Shown here one piece after another: positions 7,024-16,588 of a stretch of DNA of 32,693 nt. The first letter of the stretch is position 1; the number at the start of each line of letters is the position of its first letter. The stretch is from Alphaproteobacteria bacterium (GTDB lineage Bacteria > Pseudomonadota > Alphaproteobacteria > Rhizobiales > Beijerinckiaceae). The notes under the pieces were generated by a model. The model worked only from the letters and a program-made list of their open reading frames with translations, had not been told where the DNA came from and searched no databases. The stretch spans positions 1 to 32,693 of the forward strand of contig VGEB01000023.1 in NCBI GenBank assembly GCA_016869435.1, in the 5' to 3' direction. A program made the position numbers and the translations under genes.

Positions 7024-7827
7024 ATGGCGACAGTCTTCGACGCGCTGAGCACAATTAATCCGCTCTATTCCATTTCTGGCTTCGCCGTCGGCGCGCTCGT
7101 CGGCTTCACCGGCGTCGGCGGCGGATCGCTGATGACGCCGATACTTATGCTGGTTTTCGGCATCGCCCCAAACACCGCGGTTGGGACCGACCTGCTCTAC
7201 GCCGCCATCACCAAGACAAACGGCACGCTCGTTCACGCCCTGCACGGCACAGTGGATTGGCGCATCACGCGCCGGCTGGCCTATGGCAGCGTGCCTGCGA
7301 CCGTTGCGAGTCTGGTCCTTCTCTCTTGGCTCGGCAAGGCGGGCGGTCACGCGGCCAACGGCCTGATTACTTCGGCTCTCGGATTCGCTCTGCTGCTCAC
7401 CGCGTGCTCAATCCTCTTTCGGCGATTGATCCTGGATCACATCGCGAGGCACACCAGCAATATGAGCGACAGACGCTCGCTCTGGTTGACGGTGACCCTC
7501 GGAGTCTTTCTCGGCGTGCTGGTGTCGATCTCCTCCGTCGGGGCCGGGGCGATCGGCATGACCGTGCTGCTGGCTCTTTATTCGCACACGCCGACCGCGC
7601 GTCTTGTCGGCTCCGATATCGCCCATGCCGTGCCGCTGACGCTGATCGCCGGCTTCGGACATTGGCTGATGGGCGGCGTCGACTGGTTGCTGCTGTTCTC
7701 GCTTCTTATCGGTTCAATTCCGGGCATCGCGTTGGGGGCCCATTTCGCGGCGCGGGTTCCCGACCGCTATCTACGGCCCGCCTTGGCGAGCGTCATGGCC
7801 TTCGTCGGAATCAAACTCTCGATATAG
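7024..7827 (+). CDS. TSUP (TauE/SafE) family sulfite/organosulfur transporter
   Basis: A 267-residue, very hydrophobic protein with about eight membrane helices in two homologous halves. Each half starts with the family's glycine-rich signature: GFTGVGGGSLMTPIL (residues about 35-49) and SISSVGAGAIGMTVLL in the second half. TauE/SafE (TSUP) proteins move sulfite, sulfoacetate, thiosulfate or similar anions across the inner membrane. The adjacent cysK and divergent Rrf2 regulator suggest a sulfur anion here. The start is supported by GGAAAGGG 4 nt upstream. CysK follows 27 nt downstream, probably on the same transcript. Confidence 0.9.
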   Translation: MATVFDALSTINPLYSISGFAVGALVGFTGVGGGSLMTPILMLVFGIAPNTAVGTDLLYAAITKTNGTLVHALHGTVDWRITRRLAYGSVPATVASLVLLSWLGKAGGHAANGLITSALGFALLLTACSILFRRLILDHIARHTSNMSDRRSLWLTVTLGVFLGVLVSISSVGAGAIGMTVLLALYSHTPTARLVGSDIAHAVPLTLIAGFGHWLMGGVDWLLLFSLLIGSIPGIALGAHFAARVPDRYLRPALASVMAFVGIKLSI

Positions 7828-7854
7828 TCCACAATTCTCCCTCAGGAGCGCGAC

Positions 7855-8838
7855 ATGTTGCAGACAGTGCCGAAGTTCACGCCGCCGACGAAACCCGGCC
7901 GAGGCCGAATCTACGACTCGATTACCCAAACGATTGGCGATACGCCGCTCGTTCGGCTGGATCGATTGGCGCGGGAGCGCGGCGTAGAAGCGAATCTCCT
8001 CGCCAAGCTCGAATTCTTCAATCCAATCGCGAGCGTCAAGGACCGCATCGGCGTCAGCATGATCGAGGCGCTCGAGAAGAGCGGCAGAATTACGCCGGGC
8101 AAATCGGTGCTGATCGAGCCGACGTCCGGCAACACCGGCATCGCTCTCGCGTTCGTTGCAGCTGCGCGCGGTTACCGACTTATCCTCGTCATGCCGGAGT
8201 CGATGTCGCTGGAGCGGCGCAAGATGCTGGCGCTGCTCGGCGCCGAGCTGGTGCTCACGCCGGCCTCGCAGGGCATGAAGGGCGCGCTCGCCAAGGCCAA
8301 TGAACTCGCCGCCGAAAATTCCGACGCAGTCATCCCGCAGCAGTTCGAGAACCCTGCAAACCCGGACATTCACCGCGCGACCACGGCGGAGGAAATCTGG
8401 AACGACACGAATGGCGAGGTTGACTATTTCGTTTCCGGCGTCGGCACTGGCGGCACGATCACGGGCGTCGGCCAGGCGCTCAAGGCGCGCCGGCCCGGCT
8501 TGCGCGTGGTGGCCGTGGAGCCCGAAGATTCCGCCGTACTTTCAGGACGCCCGCCCGGCCCACACAAGATTCAAGGGATTGGCGCAGGCTTCGTGCCGCC
8601 CATTCTCGATCGAAGCGTCATCGACGAGATCATCACCATCGGCAATCAGACAGCGTTCGAGACGGCGCGGCTGCTCGCTCGGATAGAAGGCATTCCGGTC
8701 GGCATCTCGTCCGGCGCCGCGGTCGCGGCCGCATTGGAGATCGCCGTCCGTCCGGAAGCCGCCGGCAAAAACATCGTCGTGATCATTCCCTCCTTTGCGG
8801 AGCGCTATCTTTCGACGGCGCTCTTCGAGGGGCTCTAA
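7855..8838 (+). CDS. cysK: Cysteine synthase A (O-acetylserine sulfhydrylase)
   Basis: A 327-residue PLP enzyme of fold type II. The lysine that binds PLP is K62 in [11 protein letters not shown]. The substrate loop [11 protein letters not shown] and the phosphate-binding [11 protein letters not shown] are intact, and the C-terminal [10 protein letters not shown] is also typical. It makes L-cysteine and acetate from O-acetylserine and sulfide in the cytoplasm. AGGAG lies 7 nt before the ATG. It is the second gene after the TSUP transporter, and the Rrf2 regulator upstream may control both. The ending [14 protein letters not shown] matches CysK rather than cystathionine beta-synthase. Confidence 0.95.
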   Translation: MLQTVPKFTPPTKPGRGRIYDSITQTIGDTPLVRLDRLARERGVEANLLAKLEFFNPIASVKDRIGVSMIEALEKSGRITPGKSVLIEPTSGNTGIALAFVAAARGYRLILVMPESMSLERRKMLALLGAELVLTPASQGMKGALAKANELAAENSDAVIPQQFENPANPDIHRATTAEEIWNDTNGEVDYFVSGVGTGGTITGVGQALKARRPGLRVVAVEPEDSAVLSGRPPGPHKIQGIGAGFVPPILDRSVIDEIITIGNQTAFETARLLARIEGIPVGISSGAAVAAALEIAVRPEAAGKNIVVIIPSFAERYLSTALFEGL

Positions 8839-8867
8839 CGGTCACGGCGCGGGCGGCGGCGCGCGTC

Positions 8868-9266
8868 TCAGGTTTTGGAAGATCCGTTTCTGTTGCGCTT
8901 TTGCGGCGGCTTAGTTGCGGGCGCGGGCGGGGCCGCCTGTGCAATCTTGCGACGATGCAGCGCATGACGCGAATAGGCGCCGATGACATAGCCCACAGCG
9001 ACGATAACGATATAGACAATTACTAAGAAGCCGCCCCGCTGATTGGCGGACGCCGCCCGTTCCAGAAGGGCGATGACGTCGGTCTGGTCGATAAATTTGT
9101 CGGCGATCACGCCGCAGATGATGCCGACGATCGGCACGAGCCAGGATGGCAGCCGGAAAAAGCCGAGCGCTATCGCTATGAGGAATGCGACGAGCCCGAA
9201 GACGTGCAAGAACTCGATCAAGATCGACTGCATGATGAGTCCTACAAAGCGGACGAGCTTGATCAT
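8868..9266 (-). CDS. Small integral membrane protein of unknown function
   Basis: A 132-residue protein with three predicted membrane helices: residues about 15-35 (FLHVFGLVAFLIAIALGFF), 40-56 (SWLVPIVGIICGVIADK) and 80-98 (FLVIVYIVIVAVGYVIGAY). A basic, Pro- and Ala-rich cytoplasmic tail follows. AAGGAAG precedes the ATG at 9266. The gene lies 34 nt beyond pyrB on the same strand and could be co-transcribed with it. Convergent cysK ends 29 nt away. I do not recognise the family. Confidence 0.7.
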   Translation of the reverse strand: MIKLVRFVGLIMQSILIEFLHVFGLVAFLIAIALGFFRLPSWLVPIVGIICGVIADKFIDQTDVIALLERAASANQRGGFLVIVYIVIVAVGYVIGAYSRHALHRRKIAQAAPPAPATKPPQKRNRNGSSKT

Positions 9267-9300
9267 TTCACTTCCTTGCCCTCATTGATTTTGGGAAAGC

Positions 9301-10251
9301 TTACACGTTCGGCAGGTGCTGCGCGAGCGCTTCAAGCACCGCCATGCGCACCGCGACGCCCATCTCCACCTGTTCTCGAATAAGAGAGCGCGCGCTGTCG
9401 GCCACCGCTGTGTCGATCTCGACGCCGCGGTTCATCGGACCCGGATGCATCACGAGCGCATCCGGCGCCGCGCAGGCAAGCTTCTCCTCGTCGAGGCCGA
9501 AGAAATGGAAATATTCGCGCGCGCTCGGCGTCAGCGCGCCGGCCATGCGCTCGCGCTGAAGGCGCAGCATCATGACGATATCCACTCCTTCGAGTCCGCG
9601 CTTCATGTCGTGGAACACCTCAACGCCCAGCCGCGAGAGGCCGTCGGGCGCAAGCGTCGAAGGTCCGATCACCCGCACACGGGCGCCCAGCGCGCCAAGG
9701 AGCAAAATGTTCGATCGGGCGACGCGCGAATGAAGAATGTCGCCGCAGATGGCGACCGTCAGTCCCTCGATGCGGCCCTTGTTGCGCCTGATCGTCAGAG
9801 CGTCGAGAAGCGCCTGAGTAGGATGTTCATGGGCGCCGTCGCCAGCGTTGACCACGGAACAATCGACCTTGCGCGCGAGAAGATGAACCGCCCCGGCGTG
9901 CGCATGACGGACCACGATGATGTCCGGCCGCATCGCGTTGAGCGTGACCGCCGTGTCGATCAGCGTCTCGCCTTTCGACTCCGAGGAGCGCGCGACCGAC
10001 ATGTTCATCACGTCGGCGCCCAGACGCTTCCCAGCGATCTCAAAGGACGCCTGGGTACGCGTCGACGGCTCGTAAAAGAGATTGATTTGGGTTCGCCCGC
10101 GCAAACTCGAACGTTTTTTGTCGACCCGGCGCGAAACCTCGATCGCCTCCTCGGCCATGTCGAGTAGGGTCACGATGTCGGGACGAGTCAGCCCTTCGAT
10201 GCCGAGAAGGTGGCGGTGCGGGAAAGAAGCTTGCGTCGCCCCTGTTTGCAT
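9301..10251 (-). CDS. pyrB: Aspartate carbamoyltransferase catalytic subunit
   Basis: A 316-residue ATCase from the ATG at 10251 ([21 protein letters not shown]). The carbamoyl-phosphate motif STRTQASFE and the downstream [12 protein letters not shown] are intact, as are the aspartate-binding regions ([10 protein letters not shown], then [12 protein letters not shown]). It condenses carbamoyl phosphate and aspartate to carbamoyl-aspartate, the first committed pyrimidine step. In-frame ATGs at 10341 and 10371 would add a basic 30-40 residue extension that lacks conservation features, so they are not used. No dihydroorotase gene follows on this strand; the next gene is a small membrane protein. 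Confidence 0.95.
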   Translation of the reverse strand: MQTGATQASFPHRHLLGIEGLTRPDIVTLLDMAEEAIEVSRRVDKKRSSLRGRTQINLFYEPSTRTQASFEIAGKRLGADVMNMSVARSSESKGETLIDTAVTLNAMRPDIIVVRHAHAGAVHLLARKVDCSVVNAGDGAHEHPTQALLDALTIRRNKGRIEGLTVAICGDILHSRVARSNILLLGALGARVRVIGPSTLAPDGLSRLGVEVFHDMKRGLEGVDIVMMLRLQRERMAGALTPSAREYFHFFGLDEEKLACAAPDALVMHPGPMNRGVEIDTAVADSARSLIREQVEMGVAVRMAVLEALAQHLPNV

Positions 10252-10457
10252 GCGCCGTCTATACCAGCTTTGACCCACGCCGGAAGCATGATGTCGCCGG
10301 CGAGTCGGAGTCGGTTGATCGCGTTTCAGTTCCCTTGACATATACTCGCCCCGAGCACATGTCTTGCGCAATGACGGTTGCGAGATCCTAATCCGCAGCT
10401 TAGTCTTGAAAGCTTGAGCGCTCCGAGCGGGAACCCCTCTCGGAGATTTTATGGGGG

Positions 10458-10486
10458 TTACTTATACTCAAGCTGAGTATAAGTAA
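10458..10486. promoter_or_regulatory. 29-bp palindromic operator of the nad operon
   Basis: Two perfect 13-bp arms (TTACTTATACTCA and TGAGTATAAGTAA) flank a 3-bp centre (AGC). A good -10 hexamer, TATACT (10463-10468), lies inside the left arm. The right arm ends against the nadA Shine-Dalgarno AAAAGG (10485-10490), 12 nt before the ATG. Binding here would block transcription. NadQ and NrtR are known repressors of NAD genes, and either could be the ligand. Confidence 0.75.
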
Positions 10487-10498
10487 AAGGTTCCGAGC

Positions 10499-11599
10499 AT
10501 GACTCTTCTGACAGCCGACATGCGCAACGTGTCGAGTGGCGCACGCGAGCTACCCAGGAATGCCCTCGGCGTCGGCCCGAGCGGCCGCTTTCCGGCCCTG
10601 CCCCGCCCTGCTCTCGAATGGACGCCGGAAATCCAGGCCGCGACAGCCCATCTTTACGAACGGGTGGCGAGAGTCGTTCCGCCGGTCGAGTGGCCGTTCT
10701 TTGCCCCTTATGTGAAGGCGATCAACGATCTCAAACATGTGCGCAACGCGACCATCCTTGCGCACAACTACATGACGCCAGAAATCTACCACTGCGTGGC
10801 CGATCATATCGGCGACAGCCTGCAGCTCGCCAAGCTCGCGGCGAAATCCGACGCCGACATCATCGTTCAGGGCGGCGTGCATTTCATGGCCGAAACGTCG
10901 AAGCTGCTCAATCCGGACAAGGTCGTGCTCATGCCCGACCTCAAGGCGGGCTGCTCACTCGCTGAGTCCATCACCGGAGCCGATGTGCGCGCCTTGCGCA
11001 GGCAATATCCGGGCGTGCCGATCGTCGCCTATGTGAACACCTCGGCCGATGTGAAGGCTGAGGTCGACATCTGCTGCACGTCATCGAATGCGGTCAAAGT
11101 CGTCGAGAGCCTTGGCACCGATCGTGTGATCATGGTTCCGGACCGCTATTTGGCGCAGAACGTCGCCGCGCAGACGAAGGTGAAGATCATCGCCTGGCAT
11201 GGCGCCTGCGAGGTGCATGAGCGCTTCACGGCCGAAGAGATCGAGAACTACCGCGCCGATAACCCCGGCGTGAAGGTCCTCGCCCATCCCGAATGCCCGC
11301 GCGAAGTGATTGAAGTTTCCGACTTCGCCGGCTCGACGGCGGCGATGATCGACTATGTCCGGACCAAGAAGCCGGCCCGCGTGCTGCTCGTCACCGAATG
11401 CTCGATGGCGGACAACGTCGCCGCAGAGACGCCGGACGTCGAATTCGTGCGGCCCTGCAACTTCTGCCCGCATATGAAGCGGATCACACTGCCGAAAATA
11501 CTCGATAGCCTGCTTTACGTCCGGGAAGAAGTGACGGTCGATCCGGCGGTGGCCGAGCGCGCGCGCCGCAGCGTGCAACGCATGATCGATCTGGGCTAA
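10499..11599 (+). CDS. nadA: Quinolinate synthase A
   Basis: A 366-residue NadA, a [4Fe-4S] enzyme condensing iminoaspartate with dihydroxyacetone phosphate to quinolinate in NAD synthesis. Recognisable motifs are [41 protein letters not shown], and conserved Cys in [17 protein letters not shown] and [14 protein letters not shown]. The first 25-30 residues vary in the family. The ATG at 10499 has AAAAGG 8 nt upstream. It opens the nad operon behind a palindromic operator and is followed after 38 nt by a DUF4202 gene, then nadB and nadC. Confidence 0.96.
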   Translation: MTLLTADMRNVSSGARELPRNALGVGPSGRFPALPRPALEWTPEIQAATAHLYERVARVVPPVEWPFFAPYVKAINDLKHVRNATILAHNYMTPEIYHCVADHIGDSLQLAKLAAKSDADIIVQGGVHFMAETSKLLNPDKVVLMPDLKAGCSLAESITGADVRALRRQYPGVPIVAYVNTSADVKAEVDICCTSSNAVKVVESLGTDRVIMVPDRYLAQNVAAQTKVKIIAWHGACEVHERFTAEEIENYRADNPGVKVLAHPECPREVIEVSDFAGSTAAMIDYVRTKKPARVLLVTECSMADNVAAETPDVEFVRPCNFCPHMKRITLPKILDSLLYVREEVTVDPAVAERARRSVQRMIDLG

Positions 11600-11637
11600 G
11601 CTCTTGGCCGCCTCGGCCAGACGAAACTGGGTGAACT

Positions 11638-12258
11638 ATGCCGGCGCTCGATGCGACGATTGCGGCCATCGACGCCGCCAATGCCGACGACCCCCGTCAG
11701 ATTGAGGGCCGAGCTTTCGAGCTGGTCTACGCCGAACGCATGAGCGCGCGGCTCGCATCGCTCTATCCCGACGCCTCCGATCTCCTCAAGATTGCGACGC
11801 GGGCGCAACACCTGCGCCGCTGGGAGATTGAGCGTTCGAAATATGAGGAAGGTCGCCGCGGCTACAATGATTGGCGACGCGCTTGCCGCATACATCACGC
11901 CAATCTCGTTGCAGACATCATGCGCGCCAATGGTTACGACGACCCAGCGATCGCGCATGTCGGCGCGCTGATTCGCAAGGAACAGCTCAAGAAAGACCCT
12001 GAGTCGCAGGCGCTCGAAAACCTCGCCGCGATCGTCTTTCTCGAGCACTACTTCGACGACTTTCTGGAAAAGCACCGCGATTACGAAGACGACAAGCTCG
12101 TCGACATTCTCGGCAAGACGTTGTGCAAAATGTCGCCCAGGGGCCATGCGGCGGCTCTTGCTCTTCCTTTCGCCCCACGCGCGCGCGGCCTTGTCGAAGC
12201 TGCCCTTGCCCGCGAGGCCGATGCGCTCGCGCGGCTCGCGGCAGTCGCGGTCGATTAG
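11638..12258 (+). CDS. DUF4202 family protein
   Basis: A 206-residue, helix-rich soluble protein matching DUF4202 by overall pattern. It has RAFELVYAERMSARLASLYPDASDLLKIATRAQHLRRWEI, then KYEEGRRGYNDWRR followed by HH, and later LIRKEQLKKDPESQALENLAAIVFLEHYFDDF. Several conserved His, Asp and Glu (AQHLRRW, CRIHH, LEHYFDDF) resemble a metal-binding HD-like helical bundle, but no activity is known to me. It sits between nadA (38 nt) and nadB (7 nt) on the same strand. It is therefore probably expressed with, and connected to, NAD metabolism. The start has only a weak GGGTGA upstream. Confidence 0.8.
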   Translation: MPALDATIAAIDAANADDPRQIEGRAFELVYAERMSARLASLYPDASDLLKIATRAQHLRRWEIERSKYEEGRRGYNDWRRACRIHHANLVADIMRANGYDDPAIAHVGALIRKEQLKKDPESQALENLAAIVFLEHYFDDFLEKHRDYEDDKLVDILGKTLCKMSPRGHAAALALPFAPRARGLVEAALAREADALARLAAVAVD

Positions 12259-12265
12259 AGAGTCG

Positions 12266-13810
12266 ATGCGCGAGGATTTGCCTCCCATCATTATTGTCGG
12301 CGGCGGACTCGCGGGCGTGTTCTGCGCGCTTAAAATGGCGCCGACGCCAGTGGCGATCTTCGCGCCGACGCCGATCGGATACAGCGGCTCATCCTTTTGG
12401 GCGCAAGGCGGCATCGCCGCCGCTGTCGAAGAAGGCGACACGCCGGAAAATCACGCGAACGATACGGTTGCAGCAGGCGGCGGCATTGTCGATCGCGACG
12501 TCGCGCTCGCCATGGCGCGAGAAGCGCGCGCACGTATCGAAGATCTCGCAGCGATGGGCACGCCTTTCGATCGATCGGCGCTCGGCGGCTTCGCGCCGTC
12601 GCAAGAGGCGGCGCATTCGCGGCGGCGCATCGTTCGCGTCAAAGGCGACGTCGCCGGGCGCGCGATCATGGACATTCTGGCGAAGGAAGTCGCCAGAACC
12701 CCATCGATCCACATCGTCGAAGGCTATTCGGCGCAGGAAATCGTGATGCGCGACGGCCGAGCGGTCGGCGTCCGCGCCCGCGATAACGACGGCATGATCC
12801 ATGAGACTCCCTGCGCGGCGCTGATTCTCGCGACGGGCGGAATCGGCCATCTTTATCGGGTCACGACCAATCCGTTGGAGGCGCGTGGAATAGGCGTCGC
12901 CATGGCGGCGCGCGCTGGCGCGTTGATCGCCGATGCGGAATTTGTTCAGTTTCACCCGACGGCGATCGATATCGACGCCGACCCGGCGCCGCTTGCGACC
13001 GAAGCTCTCCGCGGCGAAGGGGCGACGATTGTTGATCGCAACGGCCGACGCTTCCTGCTCGACATCGATCCGAATGGCGAACTTGCGCCGCGAGACATTG
13101 TCGCGCGCGGCGTCTTCGCCAGCATTCAGGCCGGAAAGGGCGCGTTTCTTGACGCCCGCGCGGCGGTCGGCGCGGAATTCCCCACGCGCTTTCCCACGGT
13201 TTACGGCAGCTGCATGGGCGCGGGGATCGATCCCTCGCGCGAACTCATCCCGATCGCGCCAGCCGCGCATTATCACATGGGCGGCGTTTGGACTGACGCA
13301 CGCGGCCGTACGAGCCTCGATGGTCTCTGGGCCGTCGGCGAAGTTGCGTCGACGGGCGTCCATGGCGCGAACCGGCTCGCTTCCAACTCTCTGCTTGAGG
13401 CGATCGTTTTCGGCGCCCGCGTCGCAGAGGACGTGCGCGCAACGTCGCTCGCTTCCATCGAATGGCGGCCCCAGGCGGATCAAATCGAGCCGATACCGCG
13501 CGATCGCGACTTTGCGGTCATCGAGGAGTTGCGCGATCTGATGTCGGCGAATGTCGGCGTCATCCGCAACGGCCCCTCGCTCGCGGTCGCGGTAAGATCC
13601 ATCCGGCGCATGATGTCGCGGACGAGCGATATCGAGGCGCATAACATGTTGACGACGGCTCTTTTCATCGCAGCCGCGGCGCTCACGCGACGCGAGAGCC
13701 GCGGCGCGCACTTCCGCTCAGATTTTCCGCAGGCGGACCTCACCCTTGCGCGACGTTCGCTCAACACGCTCGACGCCGTTCTGCGCGTCGCCGACGAGGT
13801 TGAGGCATGA
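12266..13810 (+). CDS. nadB: L-aspartate oxidase
   Basis: A 514-residue flavoprotein oxidising L-aspartate to iminoaspartate, the substrate of NadA. It has the FAD dinucleotide-binding motif [15 protein letters not shown] (residues 8-22), then [26 protein letters not shown], the capping-domain [29 protein letters not shown], and the C-terminal FAD segment [34 protein letters not shown]. The ATG at 12266 is chosen because the upstream in-frame extension would run into the DUF4202 gene and has no family sequence. Its last four bases overlap nadC (ATGA), indicating translational coupling. Confidence 0.95.
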   Translation: MREDLPPIIIVGGGLAGVFCALKMAPTPVAIFAPTPIGYSGSSFWAQGGIAAAVEEGDTPENHANDTVAAGGGIVDRDVALAMAREARARIEDLAAMGTPFDRSALGGFAPSQEAAHSRRRIVRVKGDVAGRAIMDILAKEVARTPSIHIVEGYSAQEIVMRDGRAVGVRARDNDGMIHETPCAALILATGGIGHLYRVTTNPLEARGIGVAMAARAGALIADAEFVQFHPTAIDIDADPAPLATEALRGEGATIVDRNGRRFLLDIDPNGELAPRDIVARGVFASIQAGKGAFLDARAAVGAEFPTRFPTVYGSCMGAGIDPSRELIPIAPAAHYHMGGVWTDARGRTSLDGLWAVGEVASTGVHGANRLASNSLLEAIVFGARVAEDVRATSLASIEWRPQADQIEPIPRDRDFAVIEELRDLMSANVGVIRNGPSLAVAVRSIRRMMSRTSDIEAHNMLTTALFIAAAALTRRESRGAHFRSDFPQADLTLARRSLNTLDAVLRVADEVEA

Positions 13811-14661
13811 CCTTCGATTTGTCGCCGATATTGATCGAAGAGGCGGTCCGAGCGGCGCTCGCCGAAGATCTTGGCCGCGCCGGCGACGTCACGACGCAGG
13901 CGACCATCCCCGCGAATGCGCAGGCTCATGCGGCCATCGTTGCGCGCGACTCGGGCGTCGTCGCCGGACTTCCCGCGGCGCGCGTCGCCTTCGCCATGAT
14001 GGGGCCCGAAATCCTCTTTGAAGAACAGTCGAAGGACGGCGACTCCGTTGAGCCAGGAACGCAGATCGCCATTGTGTCCGGCTCGGCGCGCGCCATTCTC
14101 TCCGCCGAGCGCGTCGCGCTTAATTTTCTCGGCCGGCTGTCAGGCGTCGCCACGCTGACCGCACGCTACGTCAGCGCCGTCGCCGGCGCGTCTGCGCGAA
14201 TCTGCGACACGCGCAAAACAACGCCATCGCTGCGCGCCTTGGAAAAATACGCGGTGCGCTGCGGCGGCGGCGTTAATCACCGCTTCGGCCTCGACGACGC
14301 CGTGCTCATAAAAGACAATCACGTCGCCGTCGCCGGCGGCGTCGTTCAGGCTCTCAGAGCGGCCAAGGCGCATGTCGGCCATCTCGTGAAGATCGAGATA
14401 GAAGTCGACACGCTGGACCAATTGCGTGAGGTTCTCGACGAAGGCGCCGACGCCGTGCTGCTCGACAATATGACGCTTGACGATCTGCGCAGCGCCGTCG
14501 CGCTCGCGCGAGGCCGAATAATCTGCGAAGCCTCGGGCGGCGTCACGCTCTCGAACGTCGCCGAGATTGCGAAAACAGGCGTCGATCTCATTTCCGTCGG
14601 CGCGCTGACGCACTCCGCCGCCACGTTTGATATCGGCTTAGACATAGAAATCAGTCGATAG
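13807..14661 (+). CDS. nadC: Nicotinate-nucleotide diphosphorylase (carboxylating)
   Basis: A 284-residue quinolinate phosphoribosyltransferase converting quinolinate and PRPP to nicotinate mononucleotide, CO2 and pyrophosphate. Motifs include [80 protein letters not shown] and the barrel end EASGGVTL with [13 protein letters not shown]. It overlaps nadB by 4 nt and completes the nadA-nadB-nadC pathway. A strong GC-rich hairpin follows 11 nt after the stop and probably ends the operon. Confidence 0.97.
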   Translation: MTFDLSPILIEEAVRAALAEDLGRAGDVTTQATIPANAQAHAAIVARDSGVVAGLPAARVAFAMMGPEILFEEQSKDGDSVEPGTQIAIVSGSARAILSAERVALNFLGRLSGVATLTARYVSAVAGASARICDTRKTTPSLRALEKYAVRCGGGVNHRFGLDDAVLIKDNHVAVAGGVVQALRAAKAHVGHLVKIEIEVDTLDQLREVLDEGADAVLLDNMTLDDLRSAVALARGRIICEASGGVTLSNVAEIAKTGVDLISVGALTHSAATFDIGLDIEISR

Positions 14662-14672
14662 TTAGTTCCAGC

Positions 14673-14706
14673 GAAGCTTCGGCCGGGGGAGCCACCGGCC
14701 GGCTTC
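14673..14706 (+). terminator. GC-rich hairpin after nadC
   Basis: GAAGC-tt-CGGCCGG pairs with CCGGCCG-GCTTC around an 8-nt loop (12 bp with a 2-nt bulge). The T-run after it is weak (CTTGG). It is the likely end of the nad operon. Confidence 0.5.
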
Positions 14707-14771
14707 CTTGGCGCCGCTCCCGCTGTTATAACCCCCACGCTTTCACAGACCCTCGAGCAACGTCAGGAGCC

Positions 14772-15554
14772 ATGCCTTCGTCCTTCGTTCGCAAGCTGAT
14801 CAGCCGAGTGCGGCGAAGGCTTTGGAGCTCTCCGATCTCGTCAATGCCAGCGCAGTTGAGGCCAGAGGCGACGCGCGACAAAAGCCTCGCCGCCGAGATC
14901 AGCGATTACGAGCGCACTGTCGGCTTTGCCCACAGCGCGGGCTCGATGCCGCTGCGCACCTTGCTGCGCATTGAGCGGCTGCTGACCGGAACGTCAATCT
15001 TTTCGGTCGAAACCGGCTGCGGCAAGTCAACGATTTTTCTTTCCCGCATCGCGGAACGGCATAAGGTTTTCTGCTATGACGATCGCGGCCAGGAGGCTTC
15101 GAGCGTCGACTATTTCATGAACTGTCCCGCGACCCGGTCGGATCGCCTCGAACTTGTCTTTGGTCCGACTCAGCTCACGCTGCCGCGCCACGAGGGCCAT
15201 GTTCCCTACGATCTCGTCCTGATCGACGGCCCGCACGGTTTTCCGTTCCCGGAACTCGAATATTACTACTTCTATCCGCACCTGAAGACCGACGGGCTGC
15301 TGATCATCGACGACATCCATATCCCGACCATCAGCCGGCTTGCGGACTTCCTCAGCGAGGACCGTATGTTCGAGAAGGTGGAGTTCGTCGGCTCGACGGC
15401 CATTTTCCGCCGTACCGACGCGCCGGTCTTTGATCCGTTGGGCGACGGTTGGTGGCTGCAGGATTTCAATCGTCGGCGCGCGTCGTTCCTCAAAGACATC
15501 TATCTGCAGGACGGGAAGCGCCGGGCCCCGATTTCATTCGAGAAAATCTACTAG
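14772..15554 (+). CDS. Class I SAM-methyltransferase-like protein
   Basis: A 260-residue protein with a Rossmann-like methyltransferase pattern. The motif-I region is IFSVETGCGKSTIFLSRIAERHKVFCYD (residues about 77-104), a DLVLIDGPHGF strand sits at motif IV, and LLIIDDIHIPTISRL follows. This resembles the Methyltransf_24-type proteins often found near surface polysaccharide genes. Motif I reads ETGCGKST rather than the usual ExGxGxS, so SAM binding is plausible but unproven. The substrate is unknown. Its TAG stop is contributed by the palindromic element at 15552. An AGGAGCC lies just before the ATG. Confidence 0.7.
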   Translation: MPSSFVRKLISRVRRRLWSSPISSMPAQLRPEATRDKSLAAEISDYERTVGFAHSAGSMPLRTLLRIERLLTGTSIFSVETGCGKSTIFLSRIAERHKVFCYDDRGQEASSVDYFMNCPATRSDRLELVFGPTQLTLPRHEGHVPYDLVLIDGPHGFPFPELEYYYFYPHLKTDGLLIIDDIHIPTISRLADFLSEDRMFEKVEFVGSTAIFRRTDAPVFDPLGDGWWLQDFNRRRASFLKDIYLQDGKRRAPISFEKIY

Positions 15555-15666
15555 AGCAGGTTCCGAAAAAGTTGACAGACTTTTTCGATGAGAACCTGCT
15601 CCAACGTTTTGATTTTGAGCGATTCCTTATCGATCACATGATTCCATGTGATCGGGAAGCGCTCTA
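15552..15666. repeat. Composite palindromic intergenic element (two hairpins)
   Basis: A 115-bp element bounded by TAGAGC and GCTCTA. Hairpin 1 pairs GAGCAGGTTC (15554-15563) with 15592-15601, plus GAAAAAGT with ACTTTTTC inside. Hairpin 2 pairs CGATCACATG (15631-15640) with CATGTGATCG (15645-15654), plus an outer GAGCG-CGCTC stem. It resembles the mosaic palindromic elements (RIME type) scattered in Rhizobiales genomes. Its two ends supply the stop codons of both flanking convergent genes. Confidence 0.8.
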
Positions 15667-16545
15667 AGCTAACGCTTGCGCGACGAAGGGCGTTCCATTC
15701 GCCTGCGACAACCGTCCCAATCGCAGGCCGCGCTTCTCCAACATTGCCGGCAGCTTGGGCGAAAGCAGAAAGGCGAGCTCCTGCTCGCGCGTGATGGTTA
15801 CCGTATCGAGCTTTCGCAGGTCCTCGTCCACATGTCCGGGATGGCACATGATGAGGTGTCTTCTGCCCGGCGCTCGTAAATAGCTCTGGAAGGCTTTCGC
15901 GTAATCGAAGCTCGGGTGAAAATCCGAAAATCCCGCGAAACCATCATTTACGTCAAAGCCACGGTAGCGCGCCTCCCGACTGAAGCCGCTCGCAAGCGAG
16001 AACGCGGCGAGCGCCTTTCGAGCGTTGGCGCCCCGGGTAAGAATGCGATGCAAGACATCTCCAGCGTCGCGCACCCAGGTCCGGCCCTTAAGATTTCGCG
16101 CGGACATGGCGTCGAGCAGCGCCGTCCTTATGCCGGGGAGGACATGAATATGTTGATGACCATCGACATGGCCGGGCGGGCGATCCATCACCGCTTCGAA
16201 TCTGTCGAACTGCCGATCAATCTCTTGGCGAATTTCGTCAAGCGGCAGCTCCTTCTTGAAGGCCATCCGGACGACTTGCGGGAGCGGGGGAAATTCTCCG
16301 TTCGGCGCAAATTTCGGCATCGAGGAGAGAGGCCGTCCCAGGGTCAGATTGAAATGCAGGCCGATGTCCGCGTCGCGCCCCCGGCGAACCAGCTCCAAGC
16401 CCATGGCCGGCCAACGGGGCCCATTTACGAGCGCCGAAACTGCTGTAATCCTTCCCGCATCGAGCGCTTCCAGAATGCCGGCGCTGACCCCATAGGACAG
16501 GCCGTAGTCGTCCGCGCATAACGCAACAATCTGGTCTTTACCCAT
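15664..16545 (-). CDS. ChbG/YdjC-family polysaccharide deacetylase (HpnK-like)
   Basis: A 293-residue protein with the metal-binding motifs of the ChbG/YdjC carbohydrate deacetylase family: CADDYGLS near the N-terminus (Asp-Asp), HVDGHQHIHVLP in the middle and MCHPGHVDE near the C-terminus. By family it removes an acetyl group from an N-acetylated sugar. HpnK of hopanoid clusters and ChbG are relatives. The next-door glycosyltransferase suggests action on a lipid-linked or surface glycan. The ATG at 16545 has GGAGGAAG 9 nt upstream; a TTG at 16572 is not needed. Its stop codon comes from the palindromic element. Confidence 0.88.
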   Translation of the reverse strand: MGKDQIVALCADDYGLSYGVSAGILEALDAGRITAVSALVNGPRWPAMGLELVRRGRDADIGLHFNLTLGRPLSSMPKFAPNGEFPPLPQVVRMAFKKELPLDEIRQEIDRQFDRFEAVMDRPPGHVDGHQHIHVLPGIRTALLDAMSARNLKGRTWVRDAGDVLHRILTRGANARKALAAFSLASGFSREARYRGFDVNDGFAGFSDFHPSFDYAKAFQSYLRAPGRRHLIMCHPGHVDEDLRKLDTVTITREQELAFLLSPKLPAMLEKRGLRLGRLSQANGTPFVAQALA

Positions 16546-16588
16546 CGGCCCGCTTCCTCCGCCGCTCGGCAATTATCCCTATGCTACT

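Noticed and set aside
12389-13711. 440-codon minus-strand frame across nadB
   Set aside because: Arg- and Asp-rich low-complexity translation, antisense to a clear NadB; no homology seen.
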